Shown here in pieces: positions 23,998 to 35,217 of a DNA stretch of 64,000 nt (within the stretch, counting starts at the first letter, position 1; each line of letters starts with the position of its first letter). The notes beneath the pieces were generated by a model. The model made no database searches. It saw only the letters and a program-made list of their open reading frames with translations, and was not told the origin of the DNA. The position numbers and the translations under genes were made by a program. Source of the DNA: Prostheceraeus crozeri (lineage: Eukaryota > Platyhelminthes > Polycladida > Euryleptidae); NCBI GenBank assembly GCA_907163375.1, contig CAJQUW010006291.1:42825-106824 (forward strand), read 5' to 3'.

Positions 23998-24289
23998 CTT
24001 GGATATGGTCCTCCCGCTCACTGCCATTACTTATTATCCTTTCTTAAGCCGAAGATGAACAGATTTGGAATTAACAAAGGAAGACCATCAGACCATCTAA
24101 ACAACTTGTTATGTGGATTTCGGTTAATATTTTCGTGCGACGAAAAACATCTAAGCATTATAGATTGCATCTCATGGTGATAGGCTTGTTTGATGTCTGG
24201 CTGCAACAGAATTGGTGCCTTTGAACAAATCAGGTATTCTTGGAATGGAGAATCAACTTCACGCGTATCTTCTACTGCTTCTTTGAACA

Positions 24290-25400
24290 TTTATCGATCA
24301 ATGGTTACCCAGCCCTTATCTTATGATAGATCATGCTCATAGCTCATGTCAATGATCTGTAGCAGGCATCAAATTTGATAGATAGAAAATACTCAATTAT
24401 TCTATACAATAAAACATGACCATAGAGATTTAGCAGCGTGCTGTGAAAATGTTCTGTTTCTAACAATTTTCAATATTTCTATATTTATCAGCCTCATGTA
24501 TCATGTGCGAAAATTGATGAAAGTACAAAATCACATAAATGCACACCAGAAAATATCTTACGCTGGTTGCAAAGTCATCAAAGGTGAATGTGACGGCATT
24601 GAAATCATAACTTTCAGTTTCAATCGACTCAGTAACTTTTGATTGGCTATTATTTTTCTCTGTAGCTGACAAATCAAAAACATTTATTCTAATCAAAAGT
24701 TGAAATTGATGCATTGTGGAACTTTGCAGTGGTCGATTAAAAAATGTTGTAAACATGAAATTTGACAAATTGCTTAGAATGACCCGGGATTCCTTCTTTA
24801 CATCTTAATAACCTGCCGTAGTCACTTAATGTGCAAATAAATAAATCTTCTTTTTTTCAATGCATTGCAGTTGCCATATGTCTCCTTCTTGTGCTTACCA
24901 AGCTTCAGGCAGCCGAGCTAACTGTGGAAGAAGAGCTGTATGGAATTGTACATATCTGAACAATTTGCTATTGAAAAGTGGCTTATCACTAACTTTGATA
25001 GATGTTAGAAAATGCCAATGGTTGTGACAGTGTCGCTATATCTTTATGTTTCAAACTGTGGTAGCGAAAATATATGTCCTAATTATACAAAATTCGTTTT
25101 GAGTTCGTGCCTAGTCACGGAATGGTAATGACAAGGATCACAAAGTTTGAATAATATATTTGAAAGATGGTTGCCTAGCACTTATCCTATGATAGATCAT
25201 GTATATAGTTTATGCCAATGATCGGTAGCAGGCATCAAACTTGATCGATAGAAAACACTCAATTATTCTATACAATAAAACATTAGTGTAGAGATTTAGC
25301 CATGTTTTGTGAAAGTAAATGTTTTGCTTCCTTCAATTTGCAAGTTGTCTATATTCATCAGCCTCATGCAGCAATATTGTGCGAAAATGAATGAAAGTAT
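24290..25400. repeat. local duplication: 24290-24500 repeated at 25175-25400, with small-exon copy C between
   Basis: Shared blocks include GTAGCAGGCATCAAA, ACTCAATTATTCTATACAAT and ATCAGCCTCATG in the same order and orientation, moderately diverged. The two repeats lie either side of block C (24800-25170), so the repeating unit of the locus is larger than the exon itself. Confidence 0.75.
24871..24959 (+). CDS. small exon, copy C: hydrophobic signal-like segment, then stop
   Basis: The exon follows a long T-rich acceptor ending ATTGCAG and reads AICLLLVLTKLQAAELTVEE, then ELYGIVHI and a stop at 24957-24959. It is the most intact copy. Copy A keeps the hydrophobic part and the LQAAEL(T) junction but differs after EEEL. 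Copy B is stopped at the Gln codon. The hydrophobic part starts one base short of a full codon, so the upstream exon must end in phase. No upstream exon was identified. The function is unknown; a signal peptide followed by a short mature peptide is the simplest reading. Confidence 0.5.
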
Positions 25401-25499
25401 GTAATCACAATTAAGCAGATCAAACAATATTTGTGGTCGAAATTTGACCAAGCAATTCTTCGCGAGCAAGCTGAGCAAAAGAGACGCTTCTGCATGAAA

Positions 25500-26740
25500 A
25501 CTCCTTTTATTGGCGAAGAGTCCTTTAGTTCGAAAAACGCAGGAAACAGTATTTTCTAGCAGAAAATGACCGCAGTGTTAACTTTGTATATATTTCAGTT
25601 TAAAATCATTCTCCAAAATCTCTCCTAGGTGGTGTTGCTCATCAACATAAATCTGAGAGGTGCCCATCACTTACTTAGGTTTAGAGAAGACCAGACAAGG
25701 CATCAGATTATTATGCATGTAACTGACATTGCAATATTGACAATGCTTCAGTCATGCACATGACATCTGATTTGAATGTCTTAGAGGAAATCCACATCAC
25801 CTGTTCAGAGCCTATTTGAATATGCCAATCTTTAAACGGCCCCTATTTCAAGATAAGGTATAAATATTTGATTTCCTCCGTTAGTTGCTGTTTTTTTACT
25901 TATCGGCTCGCTGCTGTTCTCATGCAACTAACTTAGGAGTGGGGTCAGTTAACTTCCTTGAATCTTCCTTAAATTTCTGAATCGCCATCCTCTTCATTAT
26001 TTAACTCTTTGACCATCATTTAACTGTTGCTCTTCTGATTATGTATAGCATCTATATCAAATTATTCTAGACATTTATTAATAGGATTTATTAATCATTT
26101 TTAGAAATGGAATAAATAGAAAGTCTTGATAAACAGACTTATGTAATGATGCAATAGGTCAAATGCAATGAGAGCTGCATCCTGATACTCTAGCACTTTT
26201 ACATTGTTTTTCTCCTGCTTCATTTATCTATTCCAGCTCTATTATTGTTATCTGTAAACATCGATCCATGCCAAAGTCATCAGTTTCCTCAAACATTTAT
26301 GTACAGTGTCCTTCAATATGTTTTGAAGCAATCAGGAACATGCAACACCAGTTGACCACAGTATGTGATGCAATAAAGCATGGCCGACTGTCGCTGACCA
26401 ATACAGGAGCTGTTTGTGTGAATGCATTAAATATACCATATTAAGTGGAAGCTTTCATTGTATAACATCATTTTGTATTATTTTATCATGATTTCGTACA
26501 ATATAAAGTCCAGCGTATTTAGATTTTTTCAAATATGTTCAGCAATACTACTTGCCCACGATGCTCAGTAGTAAAAATGAGTTGGGCAAGTCCCGAGGGT
26601 CAAGAAGTTATTGATGAATGGCAGCAATTATGACTTTGAAATGGACAAATGGTCACCTATTAGCTCGCAAGCCGTGATCATCTCAGCACTGCTCATTAGT
26701 ATGCTCCTTGTTAGTTTGAATAATTAGTTTGAAGCGGTCC
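25500..26740. other. no gene seen
   Basis: AT-rich DNA with no recognised motif up to the hAT target site. Confidence 0.5.
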
Positions 26741-26748
26741 TGCTAAGA

Positions 26749-27265
26749 CAAGGGTCCCAACCTTTTCATGTTGCGTACCCCAAAGTAGAAAATTATATAG
26801 GATTTTCATTATTCCGCGCACCCTCACTTAGCATATAAAAGATAGCAAGAACTCAATCATACTAAAATTTATTACGCGTAGAAATATACGAAATTAGTAA
26901 CTGAATATCACAAAATTTACCTAGGCGTAACTGATGTGAAAACAACACAGACGCAGCGAAAGCCATGCTCAAACATCAAACGAGCTCTTTGTTTGCTTTT
27001 AATCATTACTGTGGAGGAGAATCCGGATTCGCATAAGTATGTGGTTGGGGTGCAGTTGGTGGTCGCTAATTAGCAACGGTTGTTTCAGGGCCAGATGATG
27101 ACAATCCAATGCGGAATGCGCACAAAGTATAACAGTTCAACTGACGCATGAACAGGAAAGTAATGAAAGTAAAATTGAATTACAGTAAATCTCCCATATT
27201 CTGCGTACCCCTCAAAATTCGTTCGCGTACCACGGGGTACGCGTACCGCAGGTAAGGAACCCCTG
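26749..27265. mobile_element. hAT MITE (family hAT-C)
   Basis: Ends are CAAGGGTCCCAACC and GGAACCCCTG, a variant of the classic hAT end CAGGGGTTCCCAACC. Subterminal GCGTACCCC / GGGGTACGC blocks are also inverted. It is flanked by a perfect 8-bp duplication TGCTAAGA (26741-26748 and 27266-27273). The length is 517 bp with no transposase. It is a clean, fairly young insertion. Confidence 0.95.
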
Positions 27266-27273
27266 TGCTAAGA

Positions 27274-28060
27274 ACTGTTGACGATCTCCAATCCGTAGGT
27301 TTACACACGCTAAGTCGTTGGGGCTATTTTATGAGGCTCAAGTGGCAACGAGTAAAGATCTATCATTTTCCAGTGATGGGCGAGGAAAGATGGAAAATGG
27401 AAGATTGCTTATGGCTGATGACATTTTTCTGTGTGATGGGTTGTATTCTTTTTTACATGCAATTAAAGGGAAATCGCAAATGGAAGATGAAAGACGCCTT
27501 ATTCAGTGTGACAGCGGCCTTGCAAACTCGCTTGCTCAGTGGCAATGATCAGCGATGCACGAATCTCACCCGCTTGTAGACCGGAACAAGTTCGTACATG
27601 TAAAAGGAGAATGCCATTAAGTTTGTTAAGAATTTTATTGAATGACATGCAGCCTATTCACTACAATCTTCTGCAATCACAAGATGAAGCAGTTCCGAAC
27701 AAAGAGTGTATGACGTCCACGTGAAAATGTGAGACCATGGCTCTCTGACACTGTCTGATAACTCCATTGTATCAGGAAGTGCTTCTCTGTTCCTCATCAG
27801 ATCATTGTGTGCCAACTTCTTCTCCTACATCTTGTGCTGCTCCTATTCTTTCTCCTCCTCTTCTTCCTGCGCCTTCTATTGCAGTATCGTGAAGAGCGTC
27901 AGTTGTGGTAAACGAGACAAGGAGACAGACAATGCAAACAATTAGCTGAAATGAAAGAATAGCTCTAAAAATGATGATTTGATTGGGAAGTTTTAATGTC
28001 GTGAAACTGCGGCAAACAGCATTGCATTCAACAGCATTTATTTAATGCCGAAGAACTGCA
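27274..28060. other. no clear gene; possible LINE 5' part
   Basis: Open frames at 27265-27724 resemble nothing known. Because the LINE reverse transcriptase begins just downstream, this stretch may be its degraded upstream part, but I see no endonuclease motif to prove it. Confidence 0.35.
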
Positions 28061-28441
28061 TGTGCTAGATGGCGCGAATCCATCATTGTCTCCATTCCAA
28101 AGAGATATCCCTCTTGTGTACATCCGGAGGACTTTATAATCGCATTCTTCTCAACCGTGTTCAACCTAATATCTTTCAACCACTCTCACCCCTTCAAGCG
28201 GATTCATATCAGGAAGATCCACGATTCAACAATTAGCCGCCCTCCTATTAATCATTGACGACTGTCGAGAATTTCAACGTAACATCTCGATAGCTTTCAA
28301 TGGTTTTCATAAGGCATTGAACACCTCAGGTGTTCTAGAGGGTGATAAACTCGCCCCCCTTTTTTTGACCATCCTTGACACCGTATTAAGAGACGCTCAG
28401 CTGACTCATGGCTACACAATCAGACGTCGAACGTGTTCTCA

Positions 28442-28948
28442 ATCAAATTGGCTAGTCTAAATATCGACTTTATTAGTGACTCATGTACCAGGAAATTACG
28501 CAGTATTGCTAGAAAATATGATGTCTCTGTCAGAATTATTTGTAAACCGGGAAAATCTATTGGCAATTTTATGAATACCGACACTTTCCGTAACAATAGT
28601 GATTGTAATTGCAGTATTTGCGATGTTCTGTCTGATAAATACTCCTGTAAGAGTAGATATGTCGTCTATAGCTTCAAATGCAAAATCTGTAATGATAGCT
28701 ATGTTGGTTCTACTAATAGAACTTTCTCTGCGCGCTATGCGGAACATGAACGCAGTATACGTCATGGAGATATGAAAAGTGCATTATCTCAACATATTCG
28801 ATCTCACAATAACGTTGCTATGACGATTAAAGATTTCTATGTGGAGATAATAGACCATCAAAATAACCCTGTTAAAACTAGAATTTCTGAAGCTAATTTC
28901 ATTGATTTTCTGAAACCAACTCTAAACCGTAAACACGAACAACATTGA
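28442..28948 (+). CDS. GIY-YIG endonuclease domain of the Penelope-like element
   Basis: An open frame of about 169 codons. The first third is the end of the RT thumb and linker (RKLRSIARKYDVSVRIICKP). A Cys-rich knuckle CNCSIC follows with a second pair in FKCKIC. The GIY-YIG nuclease comes next: SYVGSTNRTFSARYAEHE carries the YVG form of the second signature and the catalytic Arg, and EANFIDFLKPTLNR carries the conserved Glu and the terminal Asn-Arg. The domain makes the target nick that primes reverse transcription. The frame starts inside the truncated insertion and has no proper start of its own. No break is seen within this domain. Confidence 0.88.
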   Translation: MKLASLNIDFISDSCTRKLRSIARKYDVSVRIICKPGKSIGNFMNTDTFRNNSDCNCSICDVLSDKYSCKSRYVVYSFKCKICNDSYVGSTNRTFSARYAEHERSIRHGDMKSALSQHIRSHNNVAMTIKDFYVEIIDHQNNPVKTRISEANFIDFLKPTLNRKHEQH

Positions 28949-29028
28949 GCCAGTGAGCGGTCATTCAACTTAATACCGTATTCTGTTCTGATATTTAAAA
29001 GCGTGTAAAATAGTTTGCATTTTCGCAT

Positions 29029-29073
29029 ATGGTGTAACCCTTGACAAAGGTCAAGACGACCGAAACGTTGGGT
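29029..29073 (+). other. hammerhead-like 3' motif of the Penelope element
   Basis: TTGACAAAGGTCAAGACGAC followed by CGAAACGTTGG can form a stem GGTC-AAGAC-GACC directly followed by GAAAC. Hammerhead ribozyme motifs of this layout (CTGANGA, stem II, GAAA) are known in Penelope-like elements. Here the first box reads TTGACAA, so two core positions differ from the consensus and cleavage is doubtful. Confidence 0.5.
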
Positions 29074-29594
29074 GCCTGCTCATTTTCCATTTTCTATTTT
29101 ACTTGAATATATTTACATTTCGGCCTAACAAAGGGAGTGTTCGAATATTTTTGAACAATCAAATGGCTATAGAACGTGTTCTCGATATCCAGCTATCAGC
29201 CTGCCGTACCTAGCATTTGCGGATGATATTGACATCCTCAATGATAATCCGCATGGGTATTTTTTACTTATTTTAATTCGATCATTTGCTGAATGCACTT
29301 GGTTTTTAGAGAACGCCTATCCTGAAAATCATTGTCTCGTAAGCAAGTTTTAGCAACCATTCCACATTTCTTCTTACACTTTATTTGTTTCTCTTTTTGC
29401 ACTATCAGCTGCATAATGACTCACTGAATTAGCCTCATGTCGTGCTATTTATTGATATTTCGTCATATTATTACTCACCAGGTATTTTAGTACCTGTGAA
29501 TTTAAGTTCGGTAATTCTACGAGTAGTTCTGTTTAGTAGTCATATTCATGCTTAAATAGGACTTTATGATTTACAGTGTAGACTTAGTACTATT

Positions 29595-29760
29595 CAGTTG
29601 ATAAGGGACAGCATAGAAAATTTCATTAAAGCTGCAATCTGCGCGCCCCATTTGGATTTGATTTTCTTTGATCCTGTCTTACAAGAAGAGGATTCGTAGT
29701 AGACATGGGCTATACATCATCCTGTGAAGGTCTCATTTTCGGCCTCGTTCCCTGCAGAAG
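29595..29760 (-). repeat. single arm of the FB-TAG foldback family
   Basis: Matches the right arm of the 30955-31612 element: TTTCTTTGATCCTG, AGAAGAGGATTCGTAGTAG, then TCTCATTTTCGGCCTCGTTC and CCTGCAG. No left arm was found. Confidence 0.75.
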
Positions 29761-30954
29761 CAGCCGGTGACGATTGAAAAGCCTCGCGCACGATAATGGA
29801 GAGATAATGCAACATCGCAAAATAATCTTTGCTCTATTACGATCAAGTCATGCTTCAGTTACTCTCCTCGTCATAGGCCTACTATGAATTGGTGTAAGAG
29901 TCGCTAATACAATCATTATGCAGAGGCACAGATTGTGTCGCTTTATTTCAGGTATTTCTTGAATGTCTAGAGTATGTCGGCATCTTTGCAAAGTTCAGCG
30001 TTTGTCACGGTAATCGGAAGACATTGTCACAGCATGCTTTGATCTCTCATTCATTCCTTCTCTGCGATCATAAGATCTTCCGAGAATATTACAAAAAACC
30101 CAATATAATGCACACATTTAGATAATAGAATCACCACGACTTTGCGTGAATCGTAATGAAAACTGATAATCGATGTTTCAGAAAATTTGATCGTGTATCT
30201 AAAGGGATGAAATGAAATTCTGTATTGAGGAATTCAGTTCTTACTAAACTATTTACAAAATCCTCTACAATCTAAACATTTCATTGATTCAAAGGTTTGT
30301 TTGAGGAAGATTGCAAAGCGGCCGTGAGAAAACATGACAGACATTTGATTAACGTGACTTGACCAATTTGTATAAATATATTCTTTGGATGTCTTCCTAA
30401 CCAATAACTTGAGCAGCTATTTTAGTAGTTGATGAGACATTAAGTTGTAATGATAATAAGAATATACGCGCATGTTCTTGCTGTTATTTTATGAAGCGGA
30501 TGCTTTCATGTTCAACATTTTTCCTTGGTTCATCTCTATTTCTCTTTTTAACAATTTGCAACAGAAATTGATTTTGAATTAAAATCTTGACAAATGCGCT
30601 AGCGCAAACCAAAACCCTATTTCAGCATCCCATTTTCAACATCCAAGCTCATGGAATTATTAATTTTCTGTATGAGTAAAGAACATGATCTGATAAACAC
30701 AACGACTTTCACTTTGCCATTCAAAATACATGCAGTCAGAGAGAATGGAACAACATTATACGCCGTACAATACGGAGGCTTCCAGGAAGATCTTCACTAT
30801 TTACTTCTCTTTATTTTTACTTCTTCTTCAGCTTAGTTGCATAGAATCCACTAAATGAAGTTGGCAGGAATGTCACAATGATTTAAAGATCTAGCTAAAG
30901 CTCAGATGAGTTCTGATGAGTAACACGTCGCGCTAGCCAGAACGAGTTTCTGCA
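29761..30954. other. no gene seen
   Basis: AT-rich sequence between two foldback-family members. Nothing is recognised. Confidence 0.5.
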
Positions 30955-31612
30955 GGGAACGAGCCCAAAAATGAGACTTTCACAGAATGATGTACACCCT
31001 ATCCCTACTACGAATCGCTGCGTCTGCCGAGTTCTACTGAGTTCGTCTTCTTGTCAAACAGGATTAAAGGAAAATACATGTAAAACCAATGGGAAGCAAA
31101 TTGTAGTTATTGGCTGAAATGAAATTTACTATGTTTCCTCTTATCAGTTGAAAAGTACTAAGTCTAGAGCCCTAATTTTCGGCATGATTTGTCTTCAGGT
31201 CATTTCCTATCATATGTATACAATGTCATCATGCTTCTAATCAGCGACTTATGCGGGAATGTGGTTCAACGTCGATAAAGTGGTATAAAATGTTGGTGTT
31301 TGCCAACTGCATGAGGCTTGCCAAATCTGAATGTGTGTAGCTTCAAAGATAAATCCTCATGAATGTAATGAGAAATGACCTAAAGACATTCCATATCAAA
31401 AATTATGACCACCTTTTCAGTTGATAAGAGGAGACATAGCAAATTTCATTTTTGCCAAAATCTACGTCCCATTGGATTGGATGTGTTTTTCTTTGATCCT
31501 GCTTGACAAGAAGAGGAACTCACTAGAACTCTGCAGACGCGCAGATTCGTAGTAGGCATAGGGTGTACATCATTCTGTGAAAGTCTCATTTTCGGCCTCA
31601 TTGCCGGAATAG
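30955..31612. mobile_element. foldback element, FB-TAG family, ~250-bp arms
   Basis: The left arm (30955 to about 31210) and right arm (about 31365 to 31612) are inverted copies: AATGAGACTTTCACAGAATG and TGTACACCCTAT in one, their complements in the other. The spacer is about 155 bp. The outermost bases differ from the 32361-33098 element, so the ends are eroded and no target duplication is clear. There is no coding sequence. Confidence 0.85.
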
Positions 31613-31887
31613 TTGTACTTTACTATAGAGCAAGTGCCATCAGTGGCGAATGCGCGACTGTGTGAAATAGTTACATACAGTCTTGGTTGATCATCAAAAC
31701 TCGACATCGAATAAATCCGTGGATTTCGGATAAATTTCACCTCGCTGTCAGTCATTGATCCCATCCTTGGCTGGAAGGATCCTAACCTATCTCAGTGAGC
31801 AGTTTCTCCCCATAGCTCGACTGACCAGCACCACAGCCTACTGCGATCCGTGATTACCAACATCATTCTTTGCACTGCAAGTTTCAA
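31613..31887. other. no gene seen
   Basis: Spacer between the foldback element and the LINE fragment. Confidence 0.4.
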
Positions 31888-32160
31888 CGCTATTTATCGA
31901 TATCTACGAAACTCCACCAAGTTGTGGCCGAGGGTGAAGTGGGCCAAGACGAAATTCATCCATGTAGGAGAGGATCACTAACACTGATTGTGAACTGTTC
32001 CTTGGTTGAAAGGATGTCATCTTTCTTCTACTGCGGCTCAAGTGTCTCTGACAGTAGCGAGCGTGAGGTGAACCACGCGTGTGGAGCAGCCTGCTTCATT
32101 ATGAATACATTTTCCACTCCCAAGCAAGCTATCAAAAGACCATCACTTTTTCGCCGGTGA
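31888..32160 (+). mobile_element. LINE fragment, C-terminal RT region
   Basis: RVKWAKTKFIHVGED followed, in another frame, by NCSLVERMSSFFYCGSSVSD fits the LINE order KTKxM, then VERVDSFxYLGSxVS that follows the YADD box. It is probably the continuation of the LINE broken at 29260, now separated by foldback and other DNA. At least one frameshift and local decay are evident. Confidence 0.7.
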
Positions 32161-32360
32161 AACACCAATAACCAAGCATCTGATCAACGAACGATGGATG
32201 GCCCACCGATAAAAAACTGCAGTAAATGCATATATCTAAAACAAAAAGTCAGTGAAGAAGTTAAAAAATGTAAAGTAATCTGGACAAATGAACTCAAACA
32301 ACAAAAAATCGATTGTGGAAATTACACTCATCTACAACAAAAAATGATTCCAAATGTGAT

Positions 32361-33098
32361 TAGTCCAGGAGCTGCGTGAACTTGTGCAGGGAACGAGGTA
32401 GTACATAAAACTTTCACACAGCATAGTATACCTCTAACCTACTGCAAAACTTCAAGTCTACCGGATCAGATTATTTGTCTTTCAGAAATAGACAGGATAA
32501 CAAATTCCTTTGTAAATCCAATCGTAAAATTGTGACATGTAAGGTGTTGACTACATTTTTTCGAGTTTTTGCTCATAGAAAATATACAAATTGGTATTTT
32601 CTTGAAGTGGTTATTATAGAAATCATCTACAGATCATGATCTTTCAAATGATCTATAATTCAGTGATTGAGGATGAAGTAAAGTGTGCAAACAGACACTA
32701 TTTGTTAGAGTATATCTACAATTTTCCTGAAATTTCTATGTTAAAAGTTGGAGTTACACCAACGAAAAGTGTCTGTTTGTACACTTTACTTCATCCTCTG
32801 TCACTGAATGATAACTCATTTGAAAGATCATGATCTGTAGATGATTTCCATAATAACCAGTTCAACAAAATACCAACTTGAGTATTTTTAATGAGCAAAA
32901 AATGGAGTCAACATCTTAGGTGTCACAATTTCACCATTGGAAATACATTGGATTTAATTGTCCTTTCCATTATTGAAAAGCAAATGATCTGATCCGGCAG
33001 ACGTGAAGTATTGCAGTAGGTTAGAGGTGTACTATGCTATGTGAAAGTTTTATGTACTACCTCGTTCCCTGCACAACTTCACGCTAGCTCCCGGACTA
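32361..33098. mobile_element. foldback element, FB-TAG family, ~340-bp arms
   Basis: It begins TAGTCCAGGAGCT and ends AGCTCCCGGACTA, flanked by GAT on both sides (possible 3-bp target duplication). The arms are near-complementary for about 340 bp (GTGCAGGGAACGAGGTAG / CTACCTCGTTCCCTGCAC) around a short ~55-bp centre, so the whole 738 bp is almost one palindrome. The arms share GCAGGGAACGAG and the ACTTTCACA block with the 30955 element. There is no protein. Confidence 0.9.
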
Positions 33099-33101
33099 GA
33101 T

Positions 33102-34052
33102 GCCTTTGATGCATTTATTGGTAAAAATGGAGGCATAAATCATACAATGATGCAAATTGCTGATCACCTTTATCGAAATCAGAATCTCACAAAATCGCCG
33201 CCGTGAATGAAATTATTGACGATGATTGGCATATGAATGTAGAAATTGTCAAAGTTATTCAATTGATGAGTAAAGCATCGATAACAAATTTTCTGCTGAC
33301 CCAATATTGTTTATGTGGAGAGGAGGATAGGTTTTGGGGGTCAGCTGAGTATCGAAAACTTCAAATTCGATTAGAGTGCGATGTATTTCGTGCAGCTACG
33401 CTGCCATGATCACGCATAATGAAAAACTTTGACACAAGTCGAACACAAACAGTTCATGAGGCAGAGAAATCAATCAACTCTTCATCAAAGCATCAACAAT
33501 TCCTTAACTGTAGAAAATCAAGAGACAAAATGAAAATTACACTACTGAAAATTAAGAAATAAGTAAAAATCAATAAACGTTAGATCATTCACAGAAATAA
33601 AAATTATAGAAAATAAGAATTAAAGCAAAATGATCAAGACAAGTTACGTATCAGGCAGAACCGAACACCAAGGCCAGCTATCGAGAACTTCACGTTATTA
33701 CTACTCCATTTGCACGACCACAAGGCCTCCTTTCTCATTCTTTCTCTGTTATTCCGCGCCTATCAAGTGGCAAGCGATGAGAAAAAGTTTGAGAAACACT
33801 GATTTAAACGCATCAAAAAATATTTAGGCATCCATCCTTTTTATGTGCTTTGTAGTGAGCGATTTACTGTGTACTACTTAAATGCTAGCATACTGCATAG
33901 TAACTAATGTAGATCTAATGAATAGCCTTTAATGATTCTTTGGTCTTTAGCAAATATTCTGACAACAGTATATTTATAGCAGTATAGTTTATAACAGTAG
34001 GTTTATATTTGATTTAATAATAAAATCCTACGATATCAAGCTATACTGAACG
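33102..34052. other. no gene; possible lone hAT end
   Basis: GTTTGAGAAACACTG at about 33787-33801 looks like the 3' end of a Charlie-type hAT (reverse complement of CAGTG.TTCTCAAAC), but no matching left end was found. Otherwise nothing is recognised. Confidence 0.4.
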
Positions 34053-34903
34053 CATAAAGTAGGGATATATAGGTAGAGTGTCGACTCAAAAACGTATATG
34101 TATACAGTGAAAATTTTTGTATCAAAAGATTCAGTTTTCTGCGGAAATTACGTTCCCGAGGTCCAAAAGATTATTTAAGCACTTTTGAAAAAATTCAAAA
34201 TATGCCAATTTATACACTACCGAGATAACTCTCCTATATAAGTAGTATGAAACAAGTTGGATATCAAAAGGAATGAATATTTGCTAATCAGCATCCTAAC
34301 AAAGGTGAAATCAAAAGCGAGAGATCAAAAGAAGAGAATTTCATGAATTGTATTATAATGAAAGTCTTCATGAAAAAGTCACGATGTTATTCGTGTTTTC
34401 TTGTCTGAAATTTCAAGATTTTAATTCAATTTTCACCGACATGATTTCATGATTCAGTAAAATTCATGTTTCACTTCTTGAATCTGAATGGCGATGTGGA
34501 ATCATTTGCATTTTTCAAAGTCCATTGAAATCATTGTCTTTGATTCTGTTATTTTGCTCTACCAGTGGCAGGTTGCTTATGAAATGATCACGCTTAAGAA
34601 GATTCTCTTAAGGTTCATCATGAGAGCAATAGCATGTCAGTTGCTAATTTAACAAACACTAACCTCTCCAAGGCTGTCATGACACGGACGATCTGTAAAA
34701 TAATATCATTTCCATCTGCTTTACACTATCATGATCAGTTGATTCCGTTGTATTTTCTTCAAAGCTGCATAAATATGCATGTCTCACATCTGGAAACAAG
34801 TCCGACTGTATCTCCCACGAGTTCATTTAATAAAATCGAAAGTGTATACACATTGGGGATTTAATAAATAATTTATTACTGTACCTAATATATTTACTCT
34901 ATG
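34053..34903 (+). mobile_element. hAT-E MITE, copy 2
   Basis: It runs from CATAAAGTAGGG to TTTACTCTATG. The flanks ACTGAACG and ATTAAACG agree at 6 of 8 positions, a decayed target duplication. The body aligns with the reverse complement of 2309-3268, including CCTCTCCAAGGCTGTCATGA and TGCTCTACCAGTGGCA. Confidence 0.85.
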
Positions 34904-35217
34904 ATTAAACGTGTTTGACAATGTGCCTTTTGAATGCATGTTAGTTCTAATAAAGCCCACATGGGCTCCTAAGCAATAAAACTTTCAAGGATGAATCATA
35001 GGAAGTGCATTATTATTTTTTTTTTCCTACAACCCTTGATTTTTTAGAGGGCAATGTGATTCAACTTTTGTTGTATTAAATTCTACTGTAAAGTACTTTT
35101 GCATCAATCCCACACTTGCTATGCATAAATGGCAACATGACAAGATAACAAGACAACGCTTAAGATGATGCGAGGCTGTGCCAATAGTTGGTGTCACAGC
35201 ATAAATTTTCCATTGCG
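34904..35217. other. no gene seen
   Basis: Short AT-rich spacer. Confidence 0.5.

Larger units (their letters stand above)
28441..29171 (+). mobile_element. Penelope-like element, 5'-truncated, with 12-bp target duplication
   Basis: The insertion is flanked by GAACGTGTTCTC at 28429-28440 and 29172-29183, identical on both sides. It carries the C-terminal part of the element protein (next entry) and a 3' region with the GACCGAAACGTTGG motif. It lies inside the reverse-transcriptase gene of a LINE, so it is the younger of the two. The intact flanks and open frame suggest it is recent. The RT palm is missing. Confidence 0.95.
28065..29260 (+). mobile_element. LINE reverse transcriptase fragment, split by a Penelope insertion
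   Basis: Segments in order: WRESIIVSIPK, GLYNRILLNRVQPNIFQPL, GFISGRSTIQQLAALLLIID, FNGFHKALN, GVLEGDKLAPLF, then after the insertion LPYLAFADDIDILNDN with the FADD catalytic box. This is the RT order of a LINE of the RTE/R4-like type. Sequence between the FxKA motif and GVLEGD is deleted and there is a frameshift near 28195. Removing the Penelope insert (28441-29171) and one copy of its 12-bp target duplication restores an open reading frame from HGYTIRRRTCS into RYPAISLPYL. A likely continuation of the same element is at 31888-32160. Confidence 0.85.
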
